Of a DNA stretch of 64,000 bases, positions 26,054 through 35,590 are shown piece by piece. The notes beneath the pieces are model-generated. The model was not told the DNA's origin. It ran no database searches and saw only the letters and a program-made list of their open reading frames with translations. How positions within the stretch are numbered: position 1 is the first letter of the stretch; each line of letters opens with the position of its first letter. This DNA is from Burkholderia pseudomultivorans (GTDB taxonomy: Bacteria; Pseudomonadota; Gammaproteobacteria; Burkholderiales; Burkholderiaceae): contig NZ_CABVPP010000001.1 in the NCBI RefSeq assembly GCF_902499075.1, positions 434,001-498,000 of the forward strand. The letters run 5' to 3'. Both the position numbers and the translations under genes were made by a program.

Positions 26054-26995
26054 CTATCTCAACCGGGGGTGTCCGCGTTGCTCAATATGAATCTCTTGTG
26101 CAAGAGCGTTCATGGCGTCCTCGCCGGTCTCCCATTCAATATTGCCTTCCCTCAGTCGATCAACGAGTCTCTTCAGCGACCGTGCCCTCTGGAGCAGATC
26201 ACGCAACTCGTGGCCGGCCCTAATATGGCTCTGATGGTAAGAGTCGTATTGGATATTCACTTGTCTAATTCTCGTGTAGTGCTCGTCCCAAAGCTTTACC
26301 TCATCGCACTGCGGCTTAGCCGCCTCAAGGCACCGTAGCTTGAAGCTGGCCGCGCTCTCATCCGAATCCAAGGCTAGGTATGCTTGGAGTTCGTCCGGCT
26401 GCTCAAACGCAATGTATTTCAGGTAAGAGTCGTCAAAGTTGCCCACTCTTACGAACTGGCGATACAGCCTCCCTGCAAGCTCCACAAGGAAGTCTGCATA
26501 CCCACCAACCACCACGTCCGCCTTGAACGATGCGAGGTCCTGCACTGCTTTTCCGTACACCAAACAGAGCATGGAATCGATGTAGATGTCGCAACTTTTC
26601 TTGATCGCAAGCACGTCATCAAGAAGTGAATTGCTATAGGCATTGAAGGCTCGATCAGCCTTCTTTAGGGCAATGTGAAGCTCGTTGATGAGTGCATTGG
26701 ACTGCTTAATCAACTCCTCACTTTTAAGAAGCATCACCATTTCTTTGGTGTGGGTCTTCATATCCAACCAGTAGTTGTACATGGTGTTGTACTTGGTCAG
26801 AATTCCTTCATCATGCGCCTTCTTGTGAATCTCATACAAGGCATTGATGACAGGTGAGAAATCCACCAAGAAGTGCCTACCATCATCCCTAGAGCGCACT
26901 AGGTTGTAAAACTGAGGAATACCCAGCCCCTCAGAAACATACTTAATCTGTCCGTCAGTTCCTCTCACGAGGAGCGAAATCTCTGCGCTGTCCAT
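26054..26995 (-). CDS. hypothetical protein, largely helical
   Basis: A 313-residue protein of unknown family. A beta-rich start (EISLLVRGTDGQIKYVSE) is followed by long amphipathic helices from about residue 60 to the end, with likely coiled coil near 270-295 (LRDLLQRARSLKRLVDRL). The ATG at 26995 is used, with GGGGC 6-10 bp upstream. It follows the 27010-27399 gene by 14 bp, so both belong to one operon. Confidence 0.55.
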   Translation of the reverse strand: MDSAEISLLVRGTDGQIKYVSEGLGIPQFYNLVRSRDDGRHFLVDFSPVINALYEIHKKAHDEGILTKYNTMYNYWLDMKTHTKEMVMLLKSEELIKQSNALINELHIALKKADRAFNAYSNSLLDDVLAIKKSCDIYIDSMLCLVYGKAVQDLASFKADVVVGGYADFLVELAGRLYRQFVRVGNFDDSYLKYIAFEQPDELQAYLALDSDESAASFKLRCLEAAKPQCDEVKLWDEHYTRIRQVNIQYDSYHQSHIRAGHELRDLLQRARSLKRLVDRLREGNIEWETGEDAMNALAQEIHIEQRGHPRLR

Positions 26996-27009
26996 TTTTG
27001 CCCCGTAGC

Positions 27010-27399
27010 TTACTTGAAGTACCCAATATTTCCATCCCAAGCCTGCCATTCCATAGGGTCAACTACCCTAGCTCCATCTTCATCCAGATAAATATCGGTA
27101 TAGCCCTCAAATGAGCGTTTAGGGGTATAGATATGAATGTTGATCGTGCCTCCCGCCTTGAAATCGTCTCCTTTATTATTTTCCACCAACAAGAGAAGTA
27201 GGTGATCGGCATTCAGTTTGGCCAAAGCTTCCGAAACCCTATCCTCCTCCACCTGACTCACGATTTCACCAGTGCGAATGGCAAAGTAGCTCTGTCCGCG
27301 AACATCAAGACCTTTCACGATCTTGTCAAGAGTATCGTTCTCAAGTTTTATGATCAGGTCTTTCAACTTCTCGTTCAAAGGAAGGTCAGCGGTCAGCAT
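27010..27399 (-). CDS. hypothetical protein
   Basis: A 129-residue acidic protein. A helical first third is followed by a beta-rich C-terminal half (GGTINIHIYTPKRSFEGYTDIYLD). I prefer the ATG at 27399; a TTG four codons upstream is possible. First gene of a two-gene operon; no known domain, and no toxin-antitoxin signature visible. Confidence 0.5.
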   Translation of the reverse strand: MLTADLPLNEKLKDLIIKLENDTLDKIVKGLDVRGQSYFAIRTGEIVSQVEEDRVSEALAKLNADHLLLLLVENNKGDDFKAGGTINIHIYTPKRSFEGYTDIYLDEDGARVVDPMEWQAWDGNIGYFK

Positions 27400-27702
27400 A
27401 TGGATTTCCAATGGTTCAGATAGATCGATTCTACCCCCTCACCATGGCACTGGCAATTGCCACTCCTGGCAAGGATAATTTCAAAGACCGAGATGAAAAG
27501 AAAAAAACATCTTAACCAAAAGTGTGAAAGTGCTACCATTTCCATGATGGAATTTTGGTCGATTGGCACCCCGACGCGTCGCCTTCTGCTCGTCATAAGC
27601 ACGACCCTTGATTGCGGGCATGCGAAGAACCTAAAGGCGTTTTATTTAATCGCTTGAGATAGAGCTATAGCTCACAGTAATGTTTCTTTAAACTACAACC
27701 AA

Positions 27703-28524
27703 ATGAAACCACATCGTCCCCACGGCCCTCTTCCAAGTGCGCTGGAAGCAAACGAACTGAAGCTAAGAGCATTTGAAATGATTCTTATCATCTTCTATAT
27801 AGAAGATCTGCGACGCTTCATTATTGGAGCCATCCGTGGCACTGACGAGATTTTTCAGCAAGATGACAGATTGAAGCTGCAAGATGAGGACAACAAAGAG
27901 AAGGAGCCGAGCGAATCCAAGATTATGCGCATGGCAACCAAGGTGCTGGTCGACGAAGGCGTTATTTCCAAATCCGAAAAGAAGGAATTGATCACTCTAA
28001 TCAACTACAGAAACGCCATCGGTCATGAGCCGCATCAATTGACCGTAGACGTTGGCTCCTATTCTGAGCTGGCTAAGACCGGGAAAAATTCAAGGCGATA
28101 TGATCACACGATCCTTGAACGCGTGCAAAAAATAAGGGACAAGATTCACAAGGAGGTCGGCAAGAAATTCATAATGCCCATTGATTTTGATGGCCTTATG
28201 TTTGAGGCCGCAGAGAAAAGTTACCTACTTGAAATAAAGCGACTTAAGAAGAAGATTTCAAAACAGATCAAGCAGCATAAGGAGCGGGTTGACACAACCA
28301 ATCAGATCATACAGTCCATTCCGAAGGATGTGTTCGACGCCGCGCAGCCATACCATCCCAGGCACTATAAGAGGAACGGGACTCTAACCGAGAGCGGCAT
28401 TAGTTGCGTAAACCAACTCTTCGCAGCGGGGGCCACTCCCTTAGCTGTAGCTCATCTCATGAAGATTTCCCTGAAGTCTTCCACGAAATGGCACGTCAAG
28501 TTCCGGCTAGGTCAGCCTTACTAG
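27703..28524 (+). CDS. HEPN-like domain protein with C-terminal helix-turn-helix
   Basis: A 273-residue protein. The N-terminal helical domain holds LITLINYRNAIGHEPH (about residues 101-116), which matches the R-N-x-x-x-H RNase motif of HEPN domains (Arg108, His113). A Lys-rich coiled coil follows (about 175-205), then a Tc-type helix-turn-helix region near the end (GISCVNQLFAAGATPLAVAHL). HEPN proteins are often RNases in toxin-antitoxin or phage-defence systems. The next gene starts 31 bp downstream on the same strand. There is no clear ribosome site before the ATG. Confidence 0.55.
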   Translation: MKPHRPHGPLPSALEANELKLRAFEMILIIFYIEDLRRFIIGAIRGTDEIFQQDDRLKLQDEDNKEKEPSESKIMRMATKVLVDEGVISKSEKKELITLINYRNAIGHEPHQLTVDVGSYSELAKTGKNSRRYDHTILERVQKIRDKIHKEVGKKFIMPIDFDGLMFEAAEKSYLLEIKRLKKKISKQIKQHKERVDTTNQIIQSIPKDVFDAAQPYHPRHYKRNGTLTESGISCVNQLFAAGATPLAVAHLMKISLKSSTKWHVKFRLGQPY

Positions 28525-28555
28525 ATATCAGACTCACTAATGAGAGACGGCAAAT

Positions 28556-29410
28556 ATGAATCTGCTAGGTTTTCATAAAAAATTCAGCCTTCTTGCCCAA
28601 GAATCGCATCTCACCAAGAACACTATCCTATCTGGTTTCGATCTATTGCTCCAGGCAAACTTCTTCCAAGACAAGGATGGCTACTTCTACTCCGCGTTCT
28701 TCCATCTTTCCATCGGTTTGGAGAGAATTCTTAAGCTGGCGGTGGTCACGCATTACATGCTCACCAACGACTATAGGACGCCGACCATCAAGCAGTTGAA
28801 GTACCAGTTCGGACACGACATACGCACGCTGTACGGCGAGTGCCAGAAGCTAATGCCCGCGTACTTTTCGCCCTCGGCTCCGCTCCCTACCCTGACCTCT
28901 CACGATCAGGAACTCATCGGCTTTTTCACTGAGTATGGGTTGCAGTCTCGCTACTTCAATCTGAATGAGGTATGCGAAGCCAAAATGGAAAGGAGTCCTC
29001 TGTATAAGTGGTTGGATGTCGCGCGCTCGATCTACGAGCACTACACGCCGTGGCACCTCCGAGAACGTTCAGCGACGAATCTTCTGTACAAGATGGACCG
29101 CGCTGGATACCGCAATGGGTTCACCATGAACCTCACTGAAGACGGTCATCCTATGAGCCAGTTTGACTGCTTCCATAGGCAGCTTGTAATCGAGAAGGCT
29201 GCTCCGCTGGTGATCTGGCGTCTCGTAGAAGTCCTCCGACCGATCCACCTCCTACTGGAAGCAATGTCTGACAAGGCACGAGAGTATGAGATTGAGAAGA
29301 ACATCTCTGGCATGGTGATTCCTCACTATGAGGATTTCTTCGTCTTCCTACTCGCAGATAAGGACTCGATCAAGAGAAGAAAGAAGTGGCTGTCTATTTT
29401 CAATTCTTAA
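28556..29410 (+). CDS. hypothetical helical protein, partner of the HEPN-like gene
   Basis: A 284-residue protein. It carries FHLSIGLERILKLAVV (about residues 49-64) and YQFGHDIRTLY (about 83-93), then SRYFNLNEV (about 131-139). I associate this combination with uncharacterised HEPN-like or abortive-infection proteins, but no certain family name can be given. It follows the RNxxxH protein by 31 bp, so the two probably act together. Confidence 0.5.
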   Translation: MNLLGFHKKFSLLAQESHLTKNTILSGFDLLLQANFFQDKDGYFYSAFFHLSIGLERILKLAVVTHYMLTNDYRTPTIKQLKYQFGHDIRTLYGECQKLMPAYFSPSAPLPTLTSHDQELIGFFTEYGLQSRYFNLNEVCEAKMERSPLYKWLDVARSIYEHYTPWHLRERSATNLLYKMDRAGYRNGFTMNLTEDGHPMSQFDCFHRQLVIEKAAPLVIWRLVEVLRPIHLLLEAMSDKAREYEIEKNISGMVIPHYEDFFVFLLADKDSIKRRKKWLSIFNS

Positions 29411-29495
29411 CCTTCGTCAGACTCGCCGTCCCTTCTTGCTCAATTGTCAGACCTATGATATTCATCTGGGTTCTGTAATTTGACAGCGAACTATT

Positions 29496-30791
29496 ATGGG
29501 CGCAGTGGTGAGGAAGGTTCCATATTACACACTGGAACCCTCGTTTTTTCGTGGAACGGTTTGGAAGGAACGCCTTGGAGCCAGAGGTGCTGTTCCTATC
29601 AACACGCCTCAGCGAATCTCTTTCGCTAGACTCGCACCTGGCGAAACTCCCCCGCCTCCTCCACCGAAGCCCACTGCCGAACAGCTCAAGGCTCAACAAG
29701 CGGAAGCTGCGCGTCAGAAACTACTTGCCGAACAGGCTAAAAAGCAGCAGCCAAAAGAACCGCCAAAACCAGAGCCCAAGGTCGTCGAGGCCGAGGATCA
29801 GGACAAGATCCCCGAGTTCGATCTTCAGGATGTGCCTGGCGCAATGGACAAGATTGGTTGGCCTGTCGCCGCCAAGATCGCAAGGAAGTGGTTCGCCAGC
29901 CCGAAGCACATCTACAACGACGATCCCAATTCGGTGCAGCCCATCGATGACACCACCGTCACACTCAAGTGGGCATTGGGGTTCGGCAGTGTCCAAAAAC
30001 GGTATGATGAGCTGATCAGCAAGAAGATCTACTCACCTGCTGCTGCAAAAGAGGCCAAGAAGAAGATCACCAGGCACCTCAAGTCGATCTTTATCGACCA
30101 AGGTTCTATAAACCTGTCCTTTGATACATCTGCATTCGTAGGCGATGAACGCCAGTTCCATATTGACTGGCAGTTCCAGTTTCAGGATATCCCAACGAGT
30201 GCGACTCTTGATGGCTTAGCGCTAACGGATCTGACAGCAGCGCTTGGAAACTTCAATTTGTATGCCGCCGTAGGACAGGTTGATGTCAGTGCTGAAAGAT
30301 ACTTCCAGTATGACAAGGAAAAGCAAACGAAAGCATATTGCATCGATCCCGTTGCAACCATCACACACATCTACGTTTACCTGAAAGACAACTATTCCTT
30401 CAATGATAAAGGTGATGGGAACAGCCAATATCTTGGACACTGGAACAAGAAAGACATGATTCTTTCTTACCGTGCCGCCGTCAGTGACTTGATCGACGGC
30501 AAGAAGGTTCATACTCAGATGGGTAGTTCCGAGATCACGGAAACCACTATTAATTGGCCTTATCTACCGGGCGACCCGATAGACAAGCCGGTTGATAAGA
30601 GGCCCGGATTTGGAAAGCTTTTAGAGAAGAATGTGTACTACCCCGTCTACAACAAGACCTACAATGAATGGCGTGAGAAGCACAACAGGGGCGGTGATTT
30701 CATGATCTACAGCAAGCCCCTGCTTCTCAAACTGAGAAATCCCATTTCGATTAAATTGGATACGATATGTCGAGCACCAGAACCAATGTGA
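29496..30791 (+). CDS. DUF6402-family protein
   Basis: A 431-residue protein. After a Pro/Lys/Gln-rich linker (about residues 55-95) comes the DUF6402 body: DVPGAMDKIGWPVAAKIARKWF, PIDDTTVTLKWALGF, RQFHIDWQFQFQDI, YCIDPVATITHIYVYLKDNYSFND, YLGHWNK, and the C-terminal YNEWREKHNRGGDFMIYSKP. The family is common in Burkholderia and relatives, sometimes near type VI secretion genes; its activity is unknown to me. It overlaps the next gene by 25 bp, as toxin and immunity genes often do. Confidence 0.7.
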   Translation: MGAVVRKVPYYTLEPSFFRGTVWKERLGARGAVPINTPQRISFARLAPGETPPPPPPKPTAEQLKAQQAEAARQKLLAEQAKKQQPKEPPKPEPKVVEAEDQDKIPEFDLQDVPGAMDKIGWPVAAKIARKWFASPKHIYNDDPNSVQPIDDTTVTLKWALGFGSVQKRYDELISKKIYSPAAAKEAKKKITRHLKSIFIDQGSINLSFDTSAFVGDERQFHIDWQFQFQDIPTSATLDGLALTDLTAALGNFNLYAAVGQVDVSAERYFQYDKEKQTKAYCIDPVATITHIYVYLKDNYSFNDKGDGNSQYLGHWNKKDMILSYRAAVSDLIDGKKVHTQMGSSEITETTINWPYLPGDPIDKPVDKRPGFGKLLEKNVYYPVYNKTYNEWREKHNRGGDFMIYSKPLLLKLRNPISIKLDTICRAPEPM

Positions 30792-31228
30792 AGAAGAAGC
30801 GCCGCATCGCAGCGGCTGCTATCGCTCTACTCGTGTTGGTAGCTGGTGCAGCCACGCTTACCTTTCGGGGCAATCACGATTACACAGATTGCCAACGCCA
30901 TAACTACAATAGCAAGCTAAATGGTGGATTGAAGGAGTTTGATGGAAAAAAATACACCATCAACATTTGCGGAAGTGGAACAAACAACAGCCACTTCTTT
31001 GGTGATAGCTTCGATGCTGTTGTCTTGACGATCACTAACGAGCAAGGCGATGTCGTAGCGAAACGTCGATACAAAGTATTTTGGGACGGCGTACCCGGCC
31101 ATGAACCTCTAGCCATTGGTAAAAATAGCATCACATACCAAGATGATGAGGAACAGGCGGATCACACCATCACCATGCCACCGGGATTTATCGACAGGAT
31201 AAGAGCCCGACTGCCTTTTTTCAATTAG
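30767..31228 (+). CDS. single-pass membrane protein, possible partner/immunity to DUF6402
   Basis: A 153-residue protein with a basic N-terminus (KKKRR), a transmembrane helix at about residues 14-32 (AAAAIALLVLVAGAATLTF) and an exported beta-rich domain with two cysteines (TDCQRHNYN, INICGSG). It overlaps the DUF6402 gene by 25 bp and is followed by a strong terminator, so the two form a closed unit. The immunity role is inferred from arrangement only. Confidence 0.6.
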   Translation: MSSTRTNVKKKRRIAAAAIALLVLVAGAATLTFRGNHDYTDCQRHNYNSKLNGGLKEFDGKKYTINICGSGTNNSHFFGDSFDAVVLTITNEQGDVVAKRRYKVFWDGVPGHEPLAIGKNSITYQDDEEQADHTITMPPGFIDRIRARLPFFN

Positions 31229-31235
31229 AAGACAG

Positions 31236-31262
31236 AAAAAGCACCTTTCGGGGTGCTTTTTT
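31236..31262. terminator. bidirectional Rho-independent terminator
   Basis: AAAAAGCACC TTTCG GGGTGCTTTTTT between the DUF6402 unit and the convergent relaxase operon. Confidence 0.88.
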
Positions 31263-31290
31263 GGTCCGCTGTTAAGTGAATCAGAGATAT

Positions 31291-34200
31291 TTAAATAGGC
31301 TTGTTCTTATCGACTTTGTGCCTATCACGCTCCACTATGTATTTGACGGTATCGCTAATCATTCGCTCAACGGTCAATTCTCTTTCCTCGTCATTGGGTA
31401 GGCTCGCCAAGTACTCGGCCTGCTCCTGCTTAATCCGTTCAGCAGCCTCCTTGAGCCAAGCTTCCGTTTCACCCAAGTTGTATCTCAACTCAGAGAGTAA
31501 TAGCATTTGCGCTTGGTAGTAGGTCAAATCCTCTTCTTCTTCCTCCACCCCACGCAAAGCGAACATAGACTTCTTGACCTCGGAGACCGTTGGCACTGAG
31601 CTAACGAAGGATTCCTTCTCCACCTTGGCTTTCCTCTTATTTCCATACCCGGTAGTTTTTCCACTCGCATCAAACATGTCATCAATCTTTTTGCTGACAT
31701 ATGAACGCACGGCATATTGCCTTTCCTTGGCACTATCAAACTGAGACTTGTCTGCATAAACAGATCTACCCTCTTTAGCAGCCGCTACAATCCATTCCTT
31801 GGAATCCTTCCAGTTCCAGCCGAAGTTCATGACTAGGCGTTCCTGCATCTGTTCGTAGGTCGGAGGAACAAATGCATGCAAAGCCTTATGGACATCGGCA
31901 AATGCCTGCTTGATGGTTTCTTCAGTTACTACCTTTTTATTGGCTTTTGCAGAAGCTCCTTTACTTGCGTCCAAGCGAGCTTTCTTCTTCTCAAGTCTCT
32001 TCTGCAAATCAGCCGCACGATTAGGATTGGCTTGCTCTTCGCTCTGGATAATATTTCGAACATCCAACAAGCTGATTTTGTCTGAAGCTCTACAATAAGA
32101 TTGCTTGACTGCTTGATATTCAGATTTGACAGCAAAGAAGGTGTAGTATTGGGTATTTCGTGTTGCTGCCACGTTGAACAACTGGGCATTGTTCAATGCT
32201 GATTCTTCACCGACATGGAAGGTTTGCGTCTTGGTCACACCTTGGGATTTATGAACCGTCATGGCATATCCAAGGTTGATCTTGGACTTGGTAGGGTTCA
32301 CTGTTTTTCGCTGTCCGTTATCGAAAGCGATAACTAGAGAACCATCTTTATTCACTTCTTTGATCGTGCCGAAGTCTCCATTTTTGACCTCCTTGTTGTT
32401 CTTCTGGATAACGATTCGATCACTCACATAGAATTCTTCACCAGCAACCGTAACCTTCTCTCCAAGCTCACCCGATTTGGCACGTTGTGCCTGAATGTGG
32501 CCGTTTAGCGTGTCGACCGTCTTGTTGGTGGAGGCAAGCAAGATCTTCTGCTCGTAGGTTTCGGGAGCCTTGGAGAACCTGTCCATGACATCCGTGAGCA
32601 TCTGCTTGGTGGTGTTGTACTGCTGAACTCGGCCAGTGGCTTCCAGCAGATCGAAAGCTTCCACGATATGCGTAGCTGCCTCTCTATCGGTTTGCCAAGC
32701 TTCCAATCGCTCCTGAGCGGTTCCACCACGTGCGGCCATGCTCTTCTGGCCCGAGACGGTCTTCGCCACTTCCAGCGCATCCTTGTTCTTCTGGCGGCTT
32801 ATTTCGGAAAGGATCGTGGTGTATGGCTTTCCAGCGTGCTCCTTGATGAACTCGTTGAAGGTGTTCCCGGCAGATACGGGATCGAGCTGGTTGTTGTCTC
32901 CAATGAGCACGAGCTTGGCGCCGGCGGCCTCCACAGCCACCAACAGGCGATGGTAATTGCGCGTGCCGATCATGCCCGCCTCGTCCACAAAAATAATGTC
33001 GGTAGCATGAAGCTCAACCTTGCCCTGCTCCACGTCGATCAGAAACTTGTCGATGGTGGCCGCGTAGTCGGTTCCAGCCTCATGAGCGATGGCACTAGAC
33101 ACCTTGCCGGTAGGTGCCAAGCCGTAGGTCTTCCTGCCTTTGGTTCTGGCGATATCTACAGCATGGCGCATAGCAAACGACTTCCCAGTGCCTGGAAGGC
33201 CCACGACGATGCTCACTCCGAACGGCAAGAACACATTTTGTATGTACTCCTTCTGTTCGTCCTTGAACGTGAAACTACCCGCTATCTCGGCCTGCTCGAT
33301 TAGCTTCTTGACCCAGCTCGTAGTCACACGGTTGTCGACCAATCCCCTCATGAGCTCCATGTTCTGGTACTCCAGCTCGGCCAACGAACGCAAGGTGAAG
33401 GTAGGCTGGTCATAGGGGCTGTTGCTGTTCGTGTTGGTCCGTGGCAGCGCAAAAACGTCTGGGTGATCGCGCAGCATGGCGTCAGCCACCCATGCGGCTT
33501 CTACGCCAAGGCCGCGGTATTTGGCGATGTCTCGTATCAGATCGTTGCGGGTGAACTTGGGACTGCGATTGGTGAGGTTTTCCAGGATCTGTTCATCCGA
33601 CCAGGCACGGCGGATCTCCTTCACCTGGTCTGCCTTCTTCATCTTGATATCGATCTCCGCAACCTTCTGGACCAACTGCTCCTGCTTCTCATGTAGGGAG
33701 ACGATCTCCTTCTTGTTCACGAGCTCGCGTTGAACCTGCTTGTTGTACTTTCGAGAGGAAAGAAATTCGTAGTCCTTCTGATATTTCTGGTTGGTTTTGG
33801 CAACCTGCTTGAGGTAGGCGTCCTGGTTCAACTGACCGCTGGTGTACTGAGCTTCCAACTCCCCCAACTCGTTCTGGCACTTCTGGTAGAGCTCACGCTT
33901 GTCCAGATCGATGCGGTCCTTGAGCTTCTTATCGTGGGTGTATTTGGCACGAATGGCACGTGTGGTTTCGTCGTCAAAGGCAACTCTGAAATCCTTGATC
34001 TCTGAGATGCCCCCACCTGCCTTGCCCTCCACTACCTGGAAATCTTTGTCGTAGGCTTCGATAGGGATTTCAGGCAAGCGCTCGGCCATCATCTGAAGCA
34101 CGATGGACTTGAACTGGAAGTCCACCCTCTCGGCCGTCCCGTTCTTGAAGAGCTCTCGTGGCTCGATCACACGGTAGGTGCCGTCCTCGAAGCGAATAAG

Positions 34201-34923
34201 GTTGGAGACGTTGCTGTGAATATGAATGTGCGGATCTTGCTCTCGATTATCCAAGTGCATGAAATCGTAAAAGAGCATTTCCCCACGCTCGCCATGTAGA
34301 TCAACAAGCATTGGGGAAATGATCTCTTCCATAGCCTTGTGCTTGGCCTCAAAGATGATCTCCTGCATCGCTTTCTTCTGCTCAAGGCTCAACTTATCTG
34401 AGAAGAACAGGTAAGAAAAGGACTTGTCCAGAGAGAAGATAAGCTCCAAGGAAGTGCGGCGATTCGTTACCACCTCCTCCTTGATCTGGTCCAAGGTGAA
34501 ATCGACACGGATCGCATCTTTCTTGTCTTTACTGCCTTTCTTTTTTAAGACGGCAAAACCACGCTTGACGTCCTTCTTGGATACCTCTATACCGTTTGGA
34601 TAGTCGGGTGTCGTCAATATGTGCTTTACCTTGGATTTGATATTTAGGGACTTCTTCACATCTGGGTGCTCACCAAGCTCTAGCTCTGAAATCACATTGA
34701 GTTTCTTGATGGTTGCCTCACCAAGCAAATCAAATCTCTCAGCCAATCCCCCTGAAATTCTAGTTAGGTTGTGAACAGTAAATTCCCCTGACTTTGCATA
34801 GTAAGCCATCTTGGGATCAGCCTGCATATCGTCCAAGTCATCCAGCACATCTTGCACTTGCCTCTGTAGGTATTTCTTGTAATCGAATCCATGGGCAACA
34901 CTTCGCCATTCCACATTAATCAT
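31291..34923 (-). CDS. MobF relaxase-helicase (TraI/TrwC type)
   Basis: A 1,210-residue bifunctional conjugation protein that should nick oriT, attach to the 5' end and unwind the transferred strand. The relaxase domain has tyrosines Y41-Y42 (MAYYAKSGE) and the metal-binding histidines H223, H234 and H236 (FMHLDNREQDPHIHIHSNV), with the TrwC spacing. A coiled region (about 340-440) leads to a RecD-like helicase: Walker A GLPGTGKS (575-582), Walker B IIFVDEAGMI, GDNNQLDP and TVHKSQGVT. The first gene of the operon overlaps it by 4 bp through a MORN-like gene. No coupling protein lies beside it. Confidence 0.92.
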   Translation of the reverse strand: MINVEWRSVAHGFDYKKYLQRQVQDVLDDLDDMQADPKMAYYAKSGEFTVHNLTRISGGLAERFDLLGEATIKKLNVISELELGEHPDVKKSLNIKSKVKHILTTPDYPNGIEVSKKDVKRGFAVLKKKGSKDKKDAIRVDFTLDQIKEEVVTNRRTSLELIFSLDKSFSYLFFSDKLSLEQKKAMQEIIFEAKHKAMEEIISPMLVDLHGERGEMLFYDFMHLDNREQDPHIHIHSNVSNLIRFEDGTYRVIEPRELFKNGTAERVDFQFKSIVLQMMAERLPEIPIEAYDKDFQVVEGKAGGGISEIKDFRVAFDDETTRAIRAKYTHDKKLKDRIDLDKRELYQKCQNELGELEAQYTSGQLNQDAYLKQVAKTNQKYQKDYEFLSSRKYNKQVQRELVNKKEIVSLHEKQEQLVQKVAEIDIKMKKADQVKEIRRAWSDEQILENLTNRSPKFTRNDLIRDIAKYRGLGVEAAWVADAMLRDHPDVFALPRTNTNSNSPYDQPTFTLRSLAELEYQNMELMRGLVDNRVTTSWVKKLIEQAEIAGSFTFKDEQKEYIQNVFLPFGVSIVVGLPGTGKSFAMRHAVDIARTKGRKTYGLAPTGKVSSAIAHEAGTDYAATIDKFLIDVEQGKVELHATDIIFVDEAGMIGTRNYHRLLVAVEAAGAKLVLIGDNNQLDPVSAGNTFNEFIKEHAGKPYTTILSEISRQKNKDALEVAKTVSGQKSMAARGGTAQERLEAWQTDREAATHIVEAFDLLEATGRVQQYNTTKQMLTDVMDRFSKAPETYEQKILLASTNKTVDTLNGHIQAQRAKSGELGEKVTVAGEEFYVSDRIVIQKNNKEVKNGDFGTIKEVNKDGSLVIAFDNGQRKTVNPTKSKINLGYAMTVHKSQGVTKTQTFHVGEESALNNAQLFNVAATRNTQYYTFFAVKSEYQAVKQSYCRASDKISLLDVRNIIQSEEQANPNRAADLQKRLEKKKARLDASKGASAKANKKVVTEETIKQAFADVHKALHAFVPPTYEQMQERLVMNFGWNWKDSKEWIVAAAKEGRSVYADKSQFDSAKERQYAVRSYVSKKIDDMFDASGKTTGYGNKRKAKVEKESFVSSVPTVSEVKKSMFALRGVEEEEEDLTYYQAQMLLLSELRYNLGETEAWLKEAAERIKQEQAEYLASLPNDEERELTVERMISDTVKYIVERDRHKVDKNKPI

Positions 34924-35225
34924 ATCTTGCTTTTCTCATTATTATCGGCCTTCACGTCCAGATCAACCTGAAGGGTCTCCTTGAGTTTCATCCTTTCCAA
35001 ATAAGCATTGAACTCCTCTTCAGTGAACCGCCCTCCACTCACCCAATATTCATGTGGCTTGCCATCAAGAAGTACAGCAGGACCATCCTCTCTGTGAAGG
35101 GCTCCATTGCGGTAATACTTCGTATAGATGGACGCGGTGTCGATTCCTGTCGCAATGTCAGTGCAGATGACTTTGAATTCAGCTACCCCTGAGAAATCAT
35201 CTGGAAGTTGATTCGTCGCGCTCAT
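34920..35225 (-). CDS. small protein with a MORN-like repeat
   Basis: A 101-residue protein containing KYYRNGALHREDGPAVLLDG, the YRNGxxHREDGPA unit of a MORN-like repeat family. It overlaps the relaxase start by 4 bp and the upstream gene stop by 4 bp, so all three are translationally coupled. A part in relaxosome assembly is suggested by position only. Confidence 0.6.
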   Translation of the reverse strand: MSATNQLPDDFSGVAEFKVICTDIATGIDTASIYTKYYRNGALHREDGPAVLLDGKPHEYWVSGGRFTEEEFNAYLERMKLKETLQVDLDVKADNNEKSKI

Positions 35226-35590
35226 TTCTTAGCCCCATCTTTTGTGGTGCCTGCCTTCTTCTTTTCATCATAGGACCAAGTACCTTTCTTCTCGTTAGCA
35301 CGCATTAAGCGCTCTAGAAAGTCACGCTCTCGCTGTGAAAGTTGAAGCTCAATATCCAGCTTTTCTAGAAAGAAAGACAGAGTTTCGTTTAAACGATCAA
35401 GTTGAAGCCGCTCGACTTCAAGGAAGGTCACGACCTTGTTGTGGGACTCTAAAACTTGGTTGTACGTGCCTCTTTTGTGGGCCTCTTCGTACTCTTGAAG
35501 ATAGAGCAGATATTGATTAACCGACTGAAAGCGTCTTTCTTTTGATTTTAAAATTAGAGCCTCATCGATTCTGACAGATTTAGTCGCCAT
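35222..35590 (-). CDS. relaxosome accessory protein, probable ribbon-helix-helix
   Basis: A 122-residue protein. The N-terminus (ATKSVRIDEALILKSKE, then SVNQYLLYLQEYEEA) fits a ribbon-helix-helix: one strand and two helices. A charged coiled coil (about 45-95) and a Lys-rich tail follow. This resembles TrwA/TraY-type accessory proteins in size and place, first in the relaxase operon beside the probable oriT. ATG at 35590 is used, with AAGGGGTG upstream; a GTG three codons earlier lacks spacing. Confidence 0.62.
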   Translation of the reverse strand: MATKSVRIDEALILKSKERRFQSVNQYLLYLQEYEEAHKRGTYNQVLESHNKVVTFLEVERLQLDRLNETLSFFLEKLDIELQLSQRERDFLERLMRANEKKGTWSYDEKKKAGTTKDGAKK

